Shown here in pieces: positions 1 to 8,696 of a stretch of DNA of 64,000 nt. Positions within the stretch are counted from its first letter, which is position 1. Each line of letters starts with the position of its first letter. The DNA lies in assembly GCF_014192275.1 (NCBI RefSeq), contig NZ_JACHXR010000002.1:456330-520329 (forward strand), written 5' to 3'. The notes below the pieces were generated by a model. The model did not search any database. It was not told the DNA's origin and was given only the letters and a program-made list of their open reading frames with translations. A program made the translations under genes and the position numbers. This stretch comes from Halomonas stenophila (lineage in GTDB: Bacteria; Pseudomonadota; Gammaproteobacteria; Pseudomonadales; Halomonadaceae).

Positions 1-98
1 GTCGCGTGCCGCTGGCCCCTGCCGCCCGGGCGGTGGCCTACCACGTGGAGCGGCGGGCCTTCCTGCACAAGCGCCGCACGGTGGTGTTCACCCGCTAG
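1..98 (+). CDS. 3' end of an unidentified protein
   Basis: Only the last 31 codons are present, read in the frame that starts at base 3 and ends in TAG at 96-98. The tail is basic and ends with the residues KRRTVVFTR. I do not recognise the family from so little sequence. Its stop codon lies in the palindrome CTAG (95-98), which also supplies the stop codon of the convergent EamA gene, so the two genes overlap by four bases at their ends. The clean frame, strong third-position GC and abutting convergent gene support a real coding end, but no function can be given. Confidence 0.5.
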   Translation, partial: RVPLAPAARAVAYHVERRAFLHKRRTVVFTR

Positions 99-994
99 GG
101 GCGGCCCCGCACCGCCATCACCACCCCGGCGATGGCCACGGCCATGCCGACCAGCGAGATCGCCGGGAGCCGCTCATCGAACAGCCACCAGGCCTCCAGG
201 GCGGTGGCCGGCGGCACAAGGTAGAACAGGCTCGCCACCCGGGAGGCTTCGCCGCGCTCGATCAGGGTCATCAGCAGCAGGATGGCGCTGATCGACAGCA
301 CCAGCACCAGCCAGCCCAGCGTCAGCAGGAAGGTCGGCGTCCAGTCGATCTCCCGGGTCTCGAAGGCCAGGGCGCCCAGTCCCAGCAGCGCACCGGCGCC
401 CAGGTACTGCGCCACGGTACCGCCCAGCAGGGGCATGCCGGCGCAGAAGCGCTTCTGGTAGAGCGTGCCCAGCGAGATCCCCACCAGGGCCACCAGCACC
501 GCGCCCAGGGCCGCCATGCCGAACCCCTCGAAGAGGGCCGCGCCAGGGTCCCGCTTGCCGCCCAGCACCAGGGCGACCCCGACCAACCCCACCACCAGCC
601 CCAGCCACTGCCGAGGCACCAGCCGCTCGCCCAGCAGCGGGCCCGAGAGGGCCGCCGTCAGCAGGGGCTGCAGCCCCACCAGCAGCGCGGCCAGGCTGGC
701 CGGCATGCCCAGAGCGATGCCGTAGAAGACCCCGCCCAGGTAGGCGCCATGCACCAGCAGGCCGGAGACGGCGGCATGCCCCCAGAGCGCGGGACTGCGC
801 GGCCAGTCGCCGCCCAGCAGGAGCACCAGCGGCACCAGCAGCAACAGGGTCAGGACGAAGCGAACGGACAGGAAGGTGAAGGGTTCGGCATAGGGCAGGC
901 CGAACTTGGCCCCGATGAAGCCGGTGCTCCACAGGACGACGAACAGCAGGGGCATGGCGGCCAGCCAGGCTCGCCGGTGACGTTCCCTCGTCAT
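95..994 (-). CDS. EamA/DMT-family transporter
   Basis: A 299-residue integral membrane protein with about ten hydrophobic segments arranged as two EamA-type halves, the usual architecture of drug/metabolite exporters of the inner membrane. The N-terminal part carries the family-typical WSTGFIGAKFG stretch close to the first membrane segment. The start at 994 was chosen over an in-frame ATG at 1135 because it sits about 6-7 bases after an AGGAG on the minus strand and directly precedes the first transmembrane helix; the longer version would add a proline- and arginine-rich tail with no homology sense. Substrate cannot be predicted. It stands alone, convergent with the unidentified gene at the window start. 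Confidence 0.88.
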   Translation of the reverse strand: MTRERHRRAWLAAMPLLFVVLWSTGFIGAKFGLPYAEPFTFLSVRFVLTLLLLVPLVLLLGGDWPRSPALWGHAAVSGLLVHGAYLGGVFYGIALGMPASLAALLVGLQPLLTAALSGPLLGERLVPRQWLGLVVGLVGVALVLGGKRDPGAALFEGFGMAALGAVLVALVGISLGTLYQKRFCAGMPLLGGTVAQYLGAGALLGLGALAFETREIDWTPTFLLTLGWLVLVLSISAILLLMTLIERGEASRVASLFYLVPPATALEAWWLFDERLPAISLVGMAVAIAGVVMAVRGRP

Positions 995-1171
995 GAGAGG
1001 CTCCTGGCGCGAAGGGCGAGGAGGCATCATCGCGTGAATGGGCGCCGCTGGCCAGTCCACCAAGGGTGCAGGTCTTACAAACCGTAACATCTTCGTGGTG
1101 AACCCTCGGAGGGAATGCCCGTCACAGGGAGGCATTCACCGACGCATCCCAACGTATTTTTGGAGGTATTC

Positions 1172-1576
1172 ATGCAACGATTCACCGCCCTGTTCTCCGC
1201 GGCCCTGCTCAGTGCCGGCCTGATGGGCTCCATGGCCCACGCCCAGGAGAACACCGCCGGCACCGCCGAGCAGGCGCCGGCCGAGGCCCAGGCGCAGAAC
1301 TTCTCCGATGCCCAGTTGCAGAAGTTCGCCGATGCCTCCAAGCAGATCGCCGTGATCTCCCAGGACTATACCAAGCAGCTGCAGGAAGCCGAGGGCGACG
1401 AGGCACAGCAATCAGTGCGCCAGGAAGCCAACGAGAAGATGGTCGAGGCGGTGGAAAACAGCGGTCTCGAGGTGGATACCTTCAACGCCATCGGCCAGGC
1501 GATCCAGCAGGATCCCGAGCTGATGCAGCGCGTGCAGCAGATGGCCCAGGGCAGCGCCGAAGGCCAGGGCTCCTGA
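1172..1576 (+). CDS. DUF4168 domain secreted protein
   Basis: A 134-residue protein with an N-terminal signal peptide (hydrophobic core up to about residue 20, cleavage likely after AHA, before QENT). The mature part, rich in Gln, Ala and Glu and predicted helical, matches the DUF4168 pattern: FSDAQLQKFADAS about 30 residues into the mature region and a C-terminal FNAIGQAIQQDPELMQRV segment. Proteins of this kind are periplasmic and of unknown function. The ATG at 1172 follows GGAGG (1162-1166) at ideal spacing; an upstream in-frame ATG at 1115 would disrupt the signal peptide. A single-gene unit followed by a hairpin terminator. Confidence 0.85.
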   Translation: MQRFTALFSAALLSAGLMGSMAHAQENTAGTAEQAPAEAQAQNFSDAQLQKFADASKQIAVISQDYTKQLQEAEGDEAQQSVRQEANEKMVEAVENSGLEVDTFNAIGQAIQQDPELMQRVQQMAQGSAEGQGS

Positions 1577-1615
1577 GGCGAGTCCCGGGTCACGCCCGGG
1601 CCGACGGTAACCATC

Positions 1616-1645
1616 GAGAAGGCCACCCCACGGGGTGGCCTTCTC
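1616..1645. terminator. Bidirectional hairpin terminator
   Basis: Perfect 14-base inverted arms (GAGAAGGCCACCCC at 1616-1629 and its complement at 1632-1645) lie between the convergent DUF4168 and MFS genes. The 5' arm begins GAGAA and the 3' arm ends TTCTC, so a weak U-rich stretch exists in both directions. The position 40 bases after one stop and 35 bases before the other fits a shared terminator. Confidence 0.7.
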
Positions 1646-1679
1646 GTTGGGCCGGACGACTCGCTGGCGGCGATGGCCC

Positions 1680-2870
1680 TCAGGCCTGGCCTTGGGTCAG
1701 GCGCGGTGACGCTTCCCGATCCTCGCGCAACCACCCCGACAGCAGGGCGACGGCAAGCCCCAGGCCGGCGAAGAGCAGGAAGGTGGTGCCATGGCCCTCT
1801 TTCCCGATCAACCCGCCGGCCAGCGGGGAACCGGCGACCTGGCCGACCGAGGTGGCGAGCAGCGGCAACACCGGCCCCAATGAGGGGGCATCGACCATGA
1901 TCTGGGTACTCCGGACCAGGTAGAAGCCGGTCAGGGTCATGTAGCCGGCGCCGAACAGCGCCGCGGAGGCCAGGGCCAGGGGAAAGTGTCCGGGTGCGAC
2001 GGCCAGCAGCGCGATCGCGGCGGCCATGACCATCAGGCCGGCGGCATGGCTGAGGGCCGGCCCGAAGCGCGAGATGAGGTCGCCGGCGCCAGCGCCCGTC
2101 AGCCCCCCGAGGCCGACCGCCAGCCACATCCAGGCGGTCTGGCGTGGTAGAAGTCCCCCGCCGGTGATCACCGCGTCGGGGGCGAACACCCAGTAGGCGG
2201 CGCTGACGCAGCCCATGAGCCCGGCCAGGCCACTCAGCCGGATGACCCCCAGCCATTGCGTCCGGCTCGCCTGTGGGGCCTCAGATCGGGACCACGAGGC
2301 CGTGGCGAGGCGGTTGCCCCGAGGCAGAAATAACAGGGCGGCCAGGGCGCCCAGGGCTGCCAGGGCCGCGAACCCGGTATAGGCGCTCCGCCAGGCGTCC
2401 GCCCACACCAGTACGGCGGGCATGGCCAGCGCGATCCCCAGGCTGGTGCCCGCATTGATGGTGGCGTTGACCCGGCCGCGCAGCGCGGACGGGATGACCC
2501 GGTGCACCGCCTCGGCCATGACCGGCGAGGACAGCCCGGTACTGATCCCGCACGTCAGCACGCCGACGGCGAGCAGCAGCGGCACTGGCGCATAGGCGAT
2601 GGTCAGCAGTCCGACCGCGGCGAGGCCGGCGGCGCTCACCGCGGTGGCCCGGACCCCGGCACGACGCGTCGACCAGGGGGCGGCCAGGATCGCAACGACG
2701 AAGCTCAGGAAGGGCAGGGCGCCAATCACCCCGGCCATGCTCGGCGAGATCACCATCTCCTCGCGAATCGCGGGCAGGAAGAGCCCGAACACGAAGCGGG
2801 CCAGCCCGTAGGTGATGGCGATGAGCCCGCTGCCGAGGGTCGCCATGCCAAGCGGCGTCAGGGGCCTCAT
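1680..2870 (-). CDS. MFS transporter
   Basis: A 396-residue protein with about twelve hydrophobic segments and a major-facilitator layout: the loop after helix 2 contains WSTRRAGVRA, a degenerate form of the G-x3-D-R/K-x-G-R/K-R/K motif. It probably exports a small molecule at the inner membrane. Its ATG (2870-2868) overlaps the TGA of the upstream TetR gene (2869-2867) in an ATGA arrangement, so the two are almost certainly cotranscribed and translationally coupled, with the TetR protein as the likely local regulator. Substrate is unknown. Confidence 0.87.
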   Translation of the reverse strand: MRPLTPLGMATLGSGLIAITYGLARFVFGLFLPAIREEMVISPSMAGVIGALPFLSFVVAILAAPWSTRRAGVRATAVSAAGLAAVGLLTIAYAPVPLLLAVGVLTCGISTGLSSPVMAEAVHRVIPSALRGRVNATINAGTSLGIALAMPAVLVWADAWRSAYTGFAALAALGALAALLFLPRGNRLATASWSRSEAPQASRTQWLGVIRLSGLAGLMGCVSAAYWVFAPDAVITGGGLLPRQTAWMWLAVGLGGLTGAGAGDLISRFGPALSHAAGLMVMAAAIALLAVAPGHFPLALASAALFGAGYMTLTGFYLVRSTQIMVDAPSLGPVLPLLATSVGQVAGSPLAGGLIGKEGHGTTFLLFAGLGLAVALLSGWLREDREASPRLTQGQA

Positions 2871-3433
2871 GGGTGCCGGCTCCGGACCGCGGCGAGCAGG
2901 GCGTCGATCACCCCCCGGGTATCGGACAGGGCCGTCTGCGGCCCCAGCAGGGCCACCGTCGTGTTGCTGCCCTCCAGTACCACGAAGAGCCGTCGCGCCA
3001 GGCCGTCCTCATGGTCCAGCCCGTCGCGTGCCACGGCGGCCTCGATGCGGGCCAGCAGGTCGGCCTTGGCGGCGGCCGCCAGGGCATGCAGCTCGGCACT
3101 GTGCTCGGCGAACTCGCCCATGGCCTTGGCCATGATGCAGCCATGCCGGCTGTGAAGCTCGAGCCAGCGGCCATGGGCATCGACCAGGGCCTCCGTCGCG
3201 TGGCCCGGTGGAGCCTTCGCCGTCGCCGCCTCGAGACTGGCGATGAAGCGCGCATGGCGCGCCTGCAGGACGGCGGCCACCAGGGCCTCCTTGGAGGCGA
3301 AGTGGTTGTAGAGGGTCATGCGCACCACCCCGGCCGCGGCCACGATGCGGTCGATGCCGGTGGCATGGAATCCCTGCTCATAGAAGAGTCGCTCGGCCGT
3401 GGCGAGCAGCTGGTCGCGCTTGGATGCGGGCAT
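2867..3433 (-). CDS. TetR/AcrR-family regulator
   Basis: A 188-residue regulator. Residues about 5-55 form a TetR helix-turn-helix (ERLFYEQGFHATGIDRIVAAAG, then VRMTLYNHFASKEAL); the rest is a helical ligand-binding domain. The ATG at 3433 is preferred over one at 3490 because AAGGAG lies 5-6 bases upstream and family members start 8-10 residues before helix 1. The gene precedes the MFS gene in a two-gene operon, the usual regulator-plus-exporter pairing. A short inverted repeat just upstream of the ribosome binding site suggests autoregulation. The inducer is unknown. Confidence 0.88.
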   Translation of the reverse strand: MPASKRDQLLATAERLFYEQGFHATGIDRIVAAAGVVRMTLYNHFASKEALVAAVLQARHARFIASLEAATAKAPPGHATEALVDAHGRWLELHSRHGCIMAKAMGEFAEHSAELHALAAAAKADLLARIEAAVARDGLDHEDGLARRLFVVLEGSNTTVALLGPQTALSDTRGVIDALLAAVRSRHP

Positions 3434-3448
3434 CGTCTGACTCCTTAT

Positions 3449-3462
3449 ATAGACCGTTCTAT
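3449..3462. promoter_or_regulatory. Putative TetR operator
   Basis: ATAGA-CCGT-TCTAT is a perfect 5-base inverted repeat with a 4-base spacer, in an AT-rich patch just upstream of the TetR ribosome binding site (AAGGAG). Its form (TAGACC-like half sites) resembles operators of TetR-type repressors such as NemR. Binding by the adjacent TetR protein is inferred from position only. Confidence 0.45.
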
Positions 3463-3741
3463 CTAAATATGAATCGCGCGGTCGTGTCAATGGCGATCAT
3501 GAGCCGGACATGGTCAGTGCCGTCGCACGAGGCCAAGCGAACGACGGATCGGCGAGGAGCCGCCGCGCCCTCCTTCCGTGGGTGCTCCTCCGGTCATCCA
3601 TGGCAAGGCTCCCTTCCTCGCCTCGTGACTGGTGTCCCCGTCAAGGCCAGCGGCCTTGCCCAGGCTTGGGCCACGTCCGGCTTTACAGCGGGGATGGGGC
3701 ATTACAGACTGGGCACATCCTCAACGTGCGGGAGCAAGGGC
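3463..3741. other. Intergenic region between TetR and DUF294 genes
   Basis: Together with the operator region this is a roughly 300-base gap between divergent genes. It must hold both promoters. No convincing -35/-10 pair for the rightward gene and no small gene with a ribosome binding site were found. In-frame ATGs upstream of 3742 exist but encode a low-complexity, unconserved-looking extension. Confidence 0.4.
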
Positions 3742-5646
3742 ATGGACGTGGAACTGCTGGAGATCCGTCAGCACCTGGGGCGCTTCCCGCCCTTCGAGGG
3801 GCTCTCCGACGAGCTGCTGGACGAGGTGGCCAGCCAGGTCGAGGTGGCCTATTTCAAGGCGGGCACGGATATCCTCACCCTGGGGCAGGAGCTGCACGAG
3901 CTGTGCTTTATCCGCAGCGGCGCCGTGGAGGTCTTCCGGCGTGGCGGCGAGCTCTACAACCGCCGTGGCGAGGGCGACATCTTCGGCCAGTTCAGCCTGC
4001 TCCGGAATCATCGGGTTCACTATCCCGTGCGGGCGATGGAAGACACCCTCATCTATTTCATCCCCGAGGCGGTCTTCCATCATCTCTGCAAGGTCGACGA
4101 GAACTTCGCCGAATTCGTCGAACTGCTGCGTCCCCGACTCGAGAGTGCGGTGGAGCAACAGAAGAAGAACAACGACATGATGATCACCCGGGTGCGCAAG
4201 CTGGTCACGCGCTACCCGGTGATGGTGGAGGCCTCCACCACGGTGCAGGAGGCGGCCCGCCAGATCACCGACTACCAGGCCTCGGCGGTGCTGGTGCTGG
4301 ATGCCCCTGGCGACAATCCCCGCTTCACCTTCCGTGACAGCGAGGACCGCGCCTGGCAGCTGCGCGGCATCCTCACCGACAGCGACTTCCGTAAACGGGT
4401 GGTGGCCGAGGGCCGCTCGCCGGACACGCCGGTCGGCGAGGTGATCGGCGAGCGCGTCATCGCCATCCAGTCCGACGAGTCGGTGCACGAGGCCATGCTG
4501 TGCATGCTGCGCCACAACATCCATCACCTGCCGGTCATGTATCGTCGCCGGCCGGTGGGCATCGTGCACCTCTCCGACATCATCCGCTACGAGACCCAGA
4601 GCAGCCTCTATCTGGTCAGCAATATCTTCCACCAACCCAGCATGGAGGGGCTGGCCCGGCTGGCGCCTGACGTCAGCGCGACCTTCGTGCGGATGGTCGA
4701 GGAGGGGGCCGACTCGCGGATGGTGGGCAGTGCCCTGTCGACCATCGCGCGCAGCTTCACCCGCCGTCTGCTGGAGCTGGCCGAGGACCGCCTGGGCCCC
4801 CCTCCGGTGCCCTACTGCTTCATGGCGCTGGGGTCCATGGCGCGCAACGAGCAGTCCATCGTCACCGATCAGGACAATGCCCTGGTGCTGTCCGATGACT
4901 TCGTCCCGGAGCAGCACGATGGCTACTTCCGCGAGATGGCGAAGATCGTCAGCGATGGCCTCGACGCCTGTGGCTACCCCTACTGCAAGGGCGACATCAT
5001 GGCCACCAACGAGCAATGGCGACAGCCGTTGTCGGTGTGGAAGCGCTACTTCAGCGAGTGGATCGAGCAACCCAACCCCGAGCGGCTGCTGCACAGCTCG
5101 ATCTTCTTCGACCTGGACCCGGTCCATGGCGAGAACGTGCTGGTCGAGCAGCTGCAGGATCTGGTGGCGCAGAAGGCCGCGACCCATCCGCTCTTCCTGG
5201 CGGCCATGGCCCGCAATGCCCTCAATCGGACGCCGCCGCTGGGCTTCTTCCGCACCTTCGTGATGGAGAAGGACGGCAAGCACAACAACTCGATCAACCT
5301 CAAGCGTCGCGGCACCGCCCCCATGGTCGACCTGATCCGGGTGCATGCGCTGGCCTGTGGCTCCAACGCCCAGAACAGCTTCGACCGTCTCGACGACATC
5401 GATCGCACCCAACTGCTCGCCCCCGGGGTCAGCGACCGCCTGCGCTATGCCCTGGAGTTCCTGTCGATGTCGCGCATCCACCACCAGGTCTTCGACATCC
5501 AGCACGATCAGACGCCGGACAACAATATCGAGCCGGAGAACGTCACCAGCTCCGAGCGCCACAACCTCAAGGATGCCTTCCAGGTCCTGAGTCATGCCCA
5601 GAAGTTCCTCAAGTTCCGCTATCCCATGCCCTCACGGGCCAAGTGA
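3742..5646 (+). CDS. cNMP-binding/CBS/DUF294 nucleotidyltransferase-like regulator
   Basis: A 634-residue soluble signalling protein. Order of domains: cyclic-nucleotide-binding fold (about 15-125), a pair of CBS domains (about 145-285), a DUF294 putative nucleotidyltransferase domain (about 320-455, with GSMARNEQS at 364-372 and a TDQDNA acidic motif shortly after), and a DUF294_C substrate-binding-like domain to the end. The GS...DxD signature suggests a GlnD-like nucleotidyl transfer fold. The ATG at 3742 follows GGGAGCAAGGG; longer in-frame starts add unrelated sequence. The stop overlaps a possible GTG start of the following exonuclease gene, so the two are coupled. From memory, this pair is often found together in Pseudomonas, Vibrio and Halomonas, frequently near acetate-utilisation genes, which are not present here. 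Confidence 0.87.
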   Translation: MDVELLEIRQHLGRFPPFEGLSDELLDEVASQVEVAYFKAGTDILTLGQELHELCFIRSGAVEVFRRGGELYNRRGEGDIFGQFSLLRNHRVHYPVRAMEDTLIYFIPEAVFHHLCKVDENFAEFVELLRPRLESAVEQQKKNNDMMITRVRKLVTRYPVMVEASTTVQEAARQITDYQASAVLVLDAPGDNPRFTFRDSEDRAWQLRGILTDSDFRKRVVAEGRSPDTPVGEVIGERVIAIQSDESVHEAMLCMLRHNIHHLPVMYRRRPVGIVHLSDIIRYETQSSLYLVSNIFHQPSMEGLARLAPDVSATFVRMVEEGADSRMVGSALSTIARSFTRRLLELAEDRLGPPPVPYCFMALGSMARNEQSIVTDQDNALVLSDDFVPEQHDGYFREMAKIVSDGLDACGYPYCKGDIMATNEQWRQPLSVWKRYFSEWIEQPNPERLLHSSIFFDLDPVHGENVLVEQLQDLVAQKAATHPLFLAAMARNALNRTPPLGFFRTFVMEKDGKHNNSINLKRRGTAPMVDLIRVHALACGSNAQNSFDRLDDIDRTQLLAPGVSDRLRYALEFLSMSRIHHQVFDIQHDQTPDNNIEPENVTSSERHNLKDAFQVLSHAQKFLKFRYPMPSRAK

Positions 5647-5660
5647 ACGAGGCATTGTGG

Positions 5661-6380
5661 ATGCTGATACGCCCCCGCAGGACGCAGATTCCCGACTGGA
5701 CGAGCTATCTGGCGAGCCGGGCCGGTGTCGCCCGGGACAGGCGCCTGGCGCGTTTCTTCGCCGCCGGCGCACCGGCGCCGGAGACGCCCATCGCCGAGGC
5801 GCCGCTGGTGGCACTGGACATGGAAACCACGGGCCTCGACCCCCGGCGCAACTCCATCGTCAGCATCGGGCTGGTGCCCTTCACGCTGGAACGTAGCTTC
5901 CTCCGCGAGCGCCGCTACTGGATCGTGCGGCCGAGGCGAACCTTGAACGCCAAGTCCGTGACCTTTCACCACATCACCCACGCCGATATCGCCGGGGCAC
6001 CGGAGTTCGACGATGTCCTGGAGGACCTGCTCGATGCCCTGGCCGGTCGCATCGTGGTGGTGCATTACCGGCATATCGAGCGCCCCTTCCTGAACGTGGC
6101 CGTCAAGGCGCGACTCGGCGAGGGGGTGAGGTTCCCGGTGATCGATACCATGTCCCTGGAGGCGCGTATCCACCGCCAGTCGCTGCTGGCCCGCTTCAAG
6201 CGCTGGATCGGACACCCGCCGGCCTCCATCCGCCTCTACGACAGCCGGACCCGCTATGGCCTGCCGCCCTACCAGGGACACCATGCGCTGACCGATGCGC
6301 TGGCCACCGCGGAACTGCTGCAGGCCCAGATCGCCCACCATTACAGTCCCGAGACGCCGGTGGGCACGATCTGGAGCTGA
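5661..6380 (+). CDS. DEDDh 3'-5' exonuclease (DnaQ-like)
   Basis: A 239-residue protein with a DnaQ/RNase T-type exonuclease domain from about residue 45. Visible motifs are ExoI ALDMETTGLD and ExoIII HHALTDALATAEL, which provides the His and last Asp of the DEDDh set. It probably trims DNA or RNA 3' ends, but the substrate is not known. A GTG at 5643, overlapping the preceding stop codon, is an alternative start; ATG 5661 was chosen because of an upstream GAGG and because the extra residues are few. It forms an operon with the DUF294 regulator and ends directly against the convergent cobO stop codon. Confidence 0.85.
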   Translation: MLIRPRRTQIPDWTSYLASRAGVARDRRLARFFAAGAPAPETPIAEAPLVALDMETTGLDPRRNSIVSIGLVPFTLERSFLRERRYWIVRPRRTLNAKSVTFHHITHADIAGAPEFDDVLEDLLDALAGRIVVVHYRHIERPFLNVAVKARLGEGVRFPVIDTMSLEARIHRQSLLARFKRWIGHPPASIRLYDSRTRYGLPPYQGHHALTDALATAELLQAQIAHHYSPETPVGTIWS

Positions 6381-6980
6381 TCAGTAATCGATGCCGCGGC
6401 GCGCCTCGAGGCCGGCATTGAAGCCGTGACGCACCTCCTGCATCTCGGTGACGGTGTCGGCCATGGCCAGCAGGTCCCGGTGGGCGTTGCGCCCGGTGAC
6501 GATCACCGTCTGCTCGGCCGGCCGCTGCTCCAGCGCGCGCTTGACGGTGGCGATATCCAGGTAGCCGAACTTGAGCATGTAGGTGATCTCGTCGAGCACC
6601 ACCAGATAGACCTCGGGGTCGGCGAGCAGGCGTTCGGCCTCGGCCCAGACCGCCCGGCAGGCCTGGGTGTCGGCCTCGCGGTTCTGGGTCTCCCAGGTGA
6701 AGCCGGTGGCCATGATCGCCACCTCCAGGCGGGGGTCCTCGGCCAGGCGCTCACGCTCGCCGCACTCCCAGACGCCCTTGATGAACTGCACCACCCCCAC
6801 CCGGTAGCCGTAGCCCAGGGCACGAGTCACGGTGCCCCAGGCGGCGGTGGTCTTGCCCTTGCCGTTGCCGGTGAACACCAGCAGCTGGCCGCGCTGCTCG
6901 GTGGCCCGGGCCACCCTGTCGTCGACGTGGGACTTGAGTTTCTGCATGGCCTGGCGGTGGCGGGTCTCGCGGTCGCTCAT
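6381..6980 (-). CDS. cobO: Corrinoid adenosyltransferase
   Basis: A 199-residue enzyme of the CobA/CobO/BtuR family, which transfers the 5'-deoxyadenosyl group of ATP to cob(I)alamin or its precursors in coenzyme B12 synthesis or salvage. The unusual P-loop GNGKGKTTAAWG (about 38-49) and the VVLDEITYMLKFGYLD segment typify the family, and the length is normal. ATG at 6980. No other cobalamin gene is nearby, which fits a salvage role. The upstream region is too short (about 50 bases to the next gene) for a cobalamin riboswitch. The stop abuts the exonuclease stop with no spacer. Confidence 0.93.
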   Translation of the reverse strand: MSDRETRHRQAMQKLKSHVDDRVARATEQRGQLLVFTGNGKGKTTAAWGTVTRALGYGYRVGVVQFIKGVWECGERERLAEDPRLEVAIMATGFTWETQNREADTQACRAVWAEAERLLADPEVYLVVLDEITYMLKFGYLDIATVKRALEQRPAEQTVIVTGRNAHRDLLAMADTVTEMQEVRHGFNAGLEARRGIDY

Positions 6981-7036
6981 CTCGACTCCCGGTGCGGTAC
7001 ATGACAGGGGCAGCTTACGCCAGCCGTCCCCCGTCG

Positions 7037-8536
7037 TCAGCCACCCCGGCGCCGCGCCTCCATGCGTGACAGAAAGACCGCCATGATGCGCTCGTATAGG
7101 GTGGGCCCCAGCACCGCATCCTCGATGCCGGCGTCCACGTTGGGGTTGTCGTTGACCTCGATCACCAGCACCCGGTCATCGACCTGCTTGAGGTCGACGC
7201 CATAGAAGCCCCGGCCGATCAGCCGCGTGGCGCGAAGCGCCGTCCGGACCACCGCGGCGGGGACCGCCTCGGGGGCATGGGTGGTGAAGCCGCCGCTCCT
7301 CACCCCCTTCGCGGAATGATCGTAGATCTGCCAGTGGCCCCGCGCCATGTAGTAGCGGCTGGCGAACAGCACCTGCCCGTCCAGCACGCCGATGCGCCAG
7401 TCGAACTCGGTAGGCAGCCATTCCTGGAGCAGCAGCAGCGCCGAGTCGGCGAACAGCCGTGAGGCCTCCTGGACGAGGGCCTCGCCGGAGGCGATCTTGA
7501 CCACGCCCCGCGAGAAGGAGTCGTCGGGCACCTTGAGCACCTGGGGGAAGCGCAGCGACGCGGCCAATGCCGGCAGGCCGTGGCGGTCGCCGCGCCGCAG
7601 CAGGAGGCCCTCCGGGGCGGGCACGCCGCGGGCCCGCAGCAGGGCGTGCAGGTAGACCTTGTTGGTACAGCGCAGGATGTCCTCCGGGGCATCGATGACC
7701 ACCAGGCCCTCATGCTCGGCCTGGCGGGCCAGGCGCCAGGTGTGGTGGTCCAGGGCCGTTGTCTCGCGGATGAACAGGCCGTCGAACTCGGCCAGCCGAC
7801 CCGCGTCACGGCGGGTGATCAGGGAGACGTCGATGCCCTGGCGGCGACCGGCCCGGATGAAGGCCTTGAGGGCGCCGCGATTGCTGGGCGGCAGCGCCTC
7901 GTCCGGATTGACCAGGATCGCCAGGTCGAAGCGATAGCGGCGCCGTGCCCGCGGCGTGCGCCAGACCTGGCGGGAGTGGCGGTTGAGGGCCCGGGCGAAG
8001 AGATCCTGTTCCTCGCCCTCGAGGTCGCGCAGCCGGCATGGCTTGACCCGCGCCACCCGCCAGCTTCCCCGGCGGCGTTCCAGGCGCACCTCGAGCAGCG
8101 GACAGGGCAGGCGCTCGAAGAGCCGCCGGGCGAGCCGCTCGAGCGCCGGGCCCCGGCATTCGCCGAACAGCACCCGCAGGGTATGGACATCGCCGGCCAG
8201 CGCATCCTGGCGTGACAGCTCGTCCAGCAGGGGGGCCAGGGGCGCCAGCTGCAGGTCGGTCGTGGCCTTGCGTGACAGGGCGTTGAGGGTGTCGACGCCG
8301 GGCCGGACCCGCAGCCCCCGAGCCTGGGCCAGCAGCGAGACGTAATAGCCGGTGTCCAGGTAATCGAGCTCGCTGCACAGGTTGATGACATGGCCGCCGC
8401 GGTCGCGGAGGGCCTCCCCCGGCAGGCCTGGCCGGGCGTCCAGGGCGAGGAAGGTGTCGGCGGCCATCAGGTCGTCGCTGGGATGGTAGGGCAGCCAGTC
8501 GTCGAGGCGGTCGACGACGATACGCAGGGAACGCAT
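7037..8536 (-). CDS. RimK-like ATP-grasp ligase with N-terminal extension
   Basis: A 499-residue protein in two parts: an N-terminal domain (about 1-200, beginning MRSLRIVVDRLDDWLPYHPSDD, typical of the RimK-like N-terminal family) and a C-terminal ATP-grasp domain (about 290-490) with FPQVLKVPDDSFSRGVVKI and a VIEVNDNPNVDAGIED metal/ATP-binding end. ATP-grasp ligases of this type join a carboxylate to an amino group, for example adding amino acids to a peptide or protein. The substrate is unknown. The start at 8536 matches family N-termini; an upstream ATG at 8584 adds 16 residues. It is divergent from a GNAT acetyltransferase, a pairing seen in other proteobacteria. Confidence 0.83.
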   Translation of the reverse strand: MRSLRIVVDRLDDWLPYHPSDDLMAADTFLALDARPGLPGEALRDRGGHVINLCSELDYLDTGYYVSLLAQARGLRVRPGVDTLNALSRKATTDLQLAPLAPLLDELSRQDALAGDVHTLRVLFGECRGPALERLARRLFERLPCPLLEVRLERRRGSWRVARVKPCRLRDLEGEEQDLFARALNRHSRQVWRTPRARRRYRFDLAILVNPDEALPPSNRGALKAFIRAGRRQGIDVSLITRRDAGRLAEFDGLFIRETTALDHHTWRLARQAEHEGLVVIDAPEDILRCTNKVYLHALLRARGVPAPEGLLLRRGDRHGLPALAASLRFPQVLKVPDDSFSRGVVKIASGEALVQEASRLFADSALLLLQEWLPTEFDWRIGVLDGQVLFASRYYMARGHWQIYDHSAKGVRSGGFTTHAPEAVPAAVVRTALRATRLIGRGFYGVDLKQVDDRVLVIEVNDNPNVDAGIEDAVLGPTLYERIMAVFLSRMEARRRGG

Positions 8537-8696
8537 GGGGAGGTGACCTGGCAGGGAAACGGCCTCAGCATGCGCCTGAGGCAATTGGCAGGCAATACGC
8601 TACATGAGTGAAAATATTTCATGACGAGAGCCGCTGACAGGTGCCCATGGGCTCGCCAGAATCCGGACAGGCCTAGCGAATCGAGTCGACCCCTTG

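Noticed and set aside
3721-5595. Antisense open frame of 624 codons across the DUF294 gene
   Set aside because: The plus-strand gene has recognisable domains throughout. The antisense frame has no motif and no start signal.
6981-7036. Cobalamin riboswitch before cobO
   Set aside because: Only about 55 bases separate cobO from the stop of the upstream gene, too short for a B12 riboswitch, and no B12-box pattern was seen.
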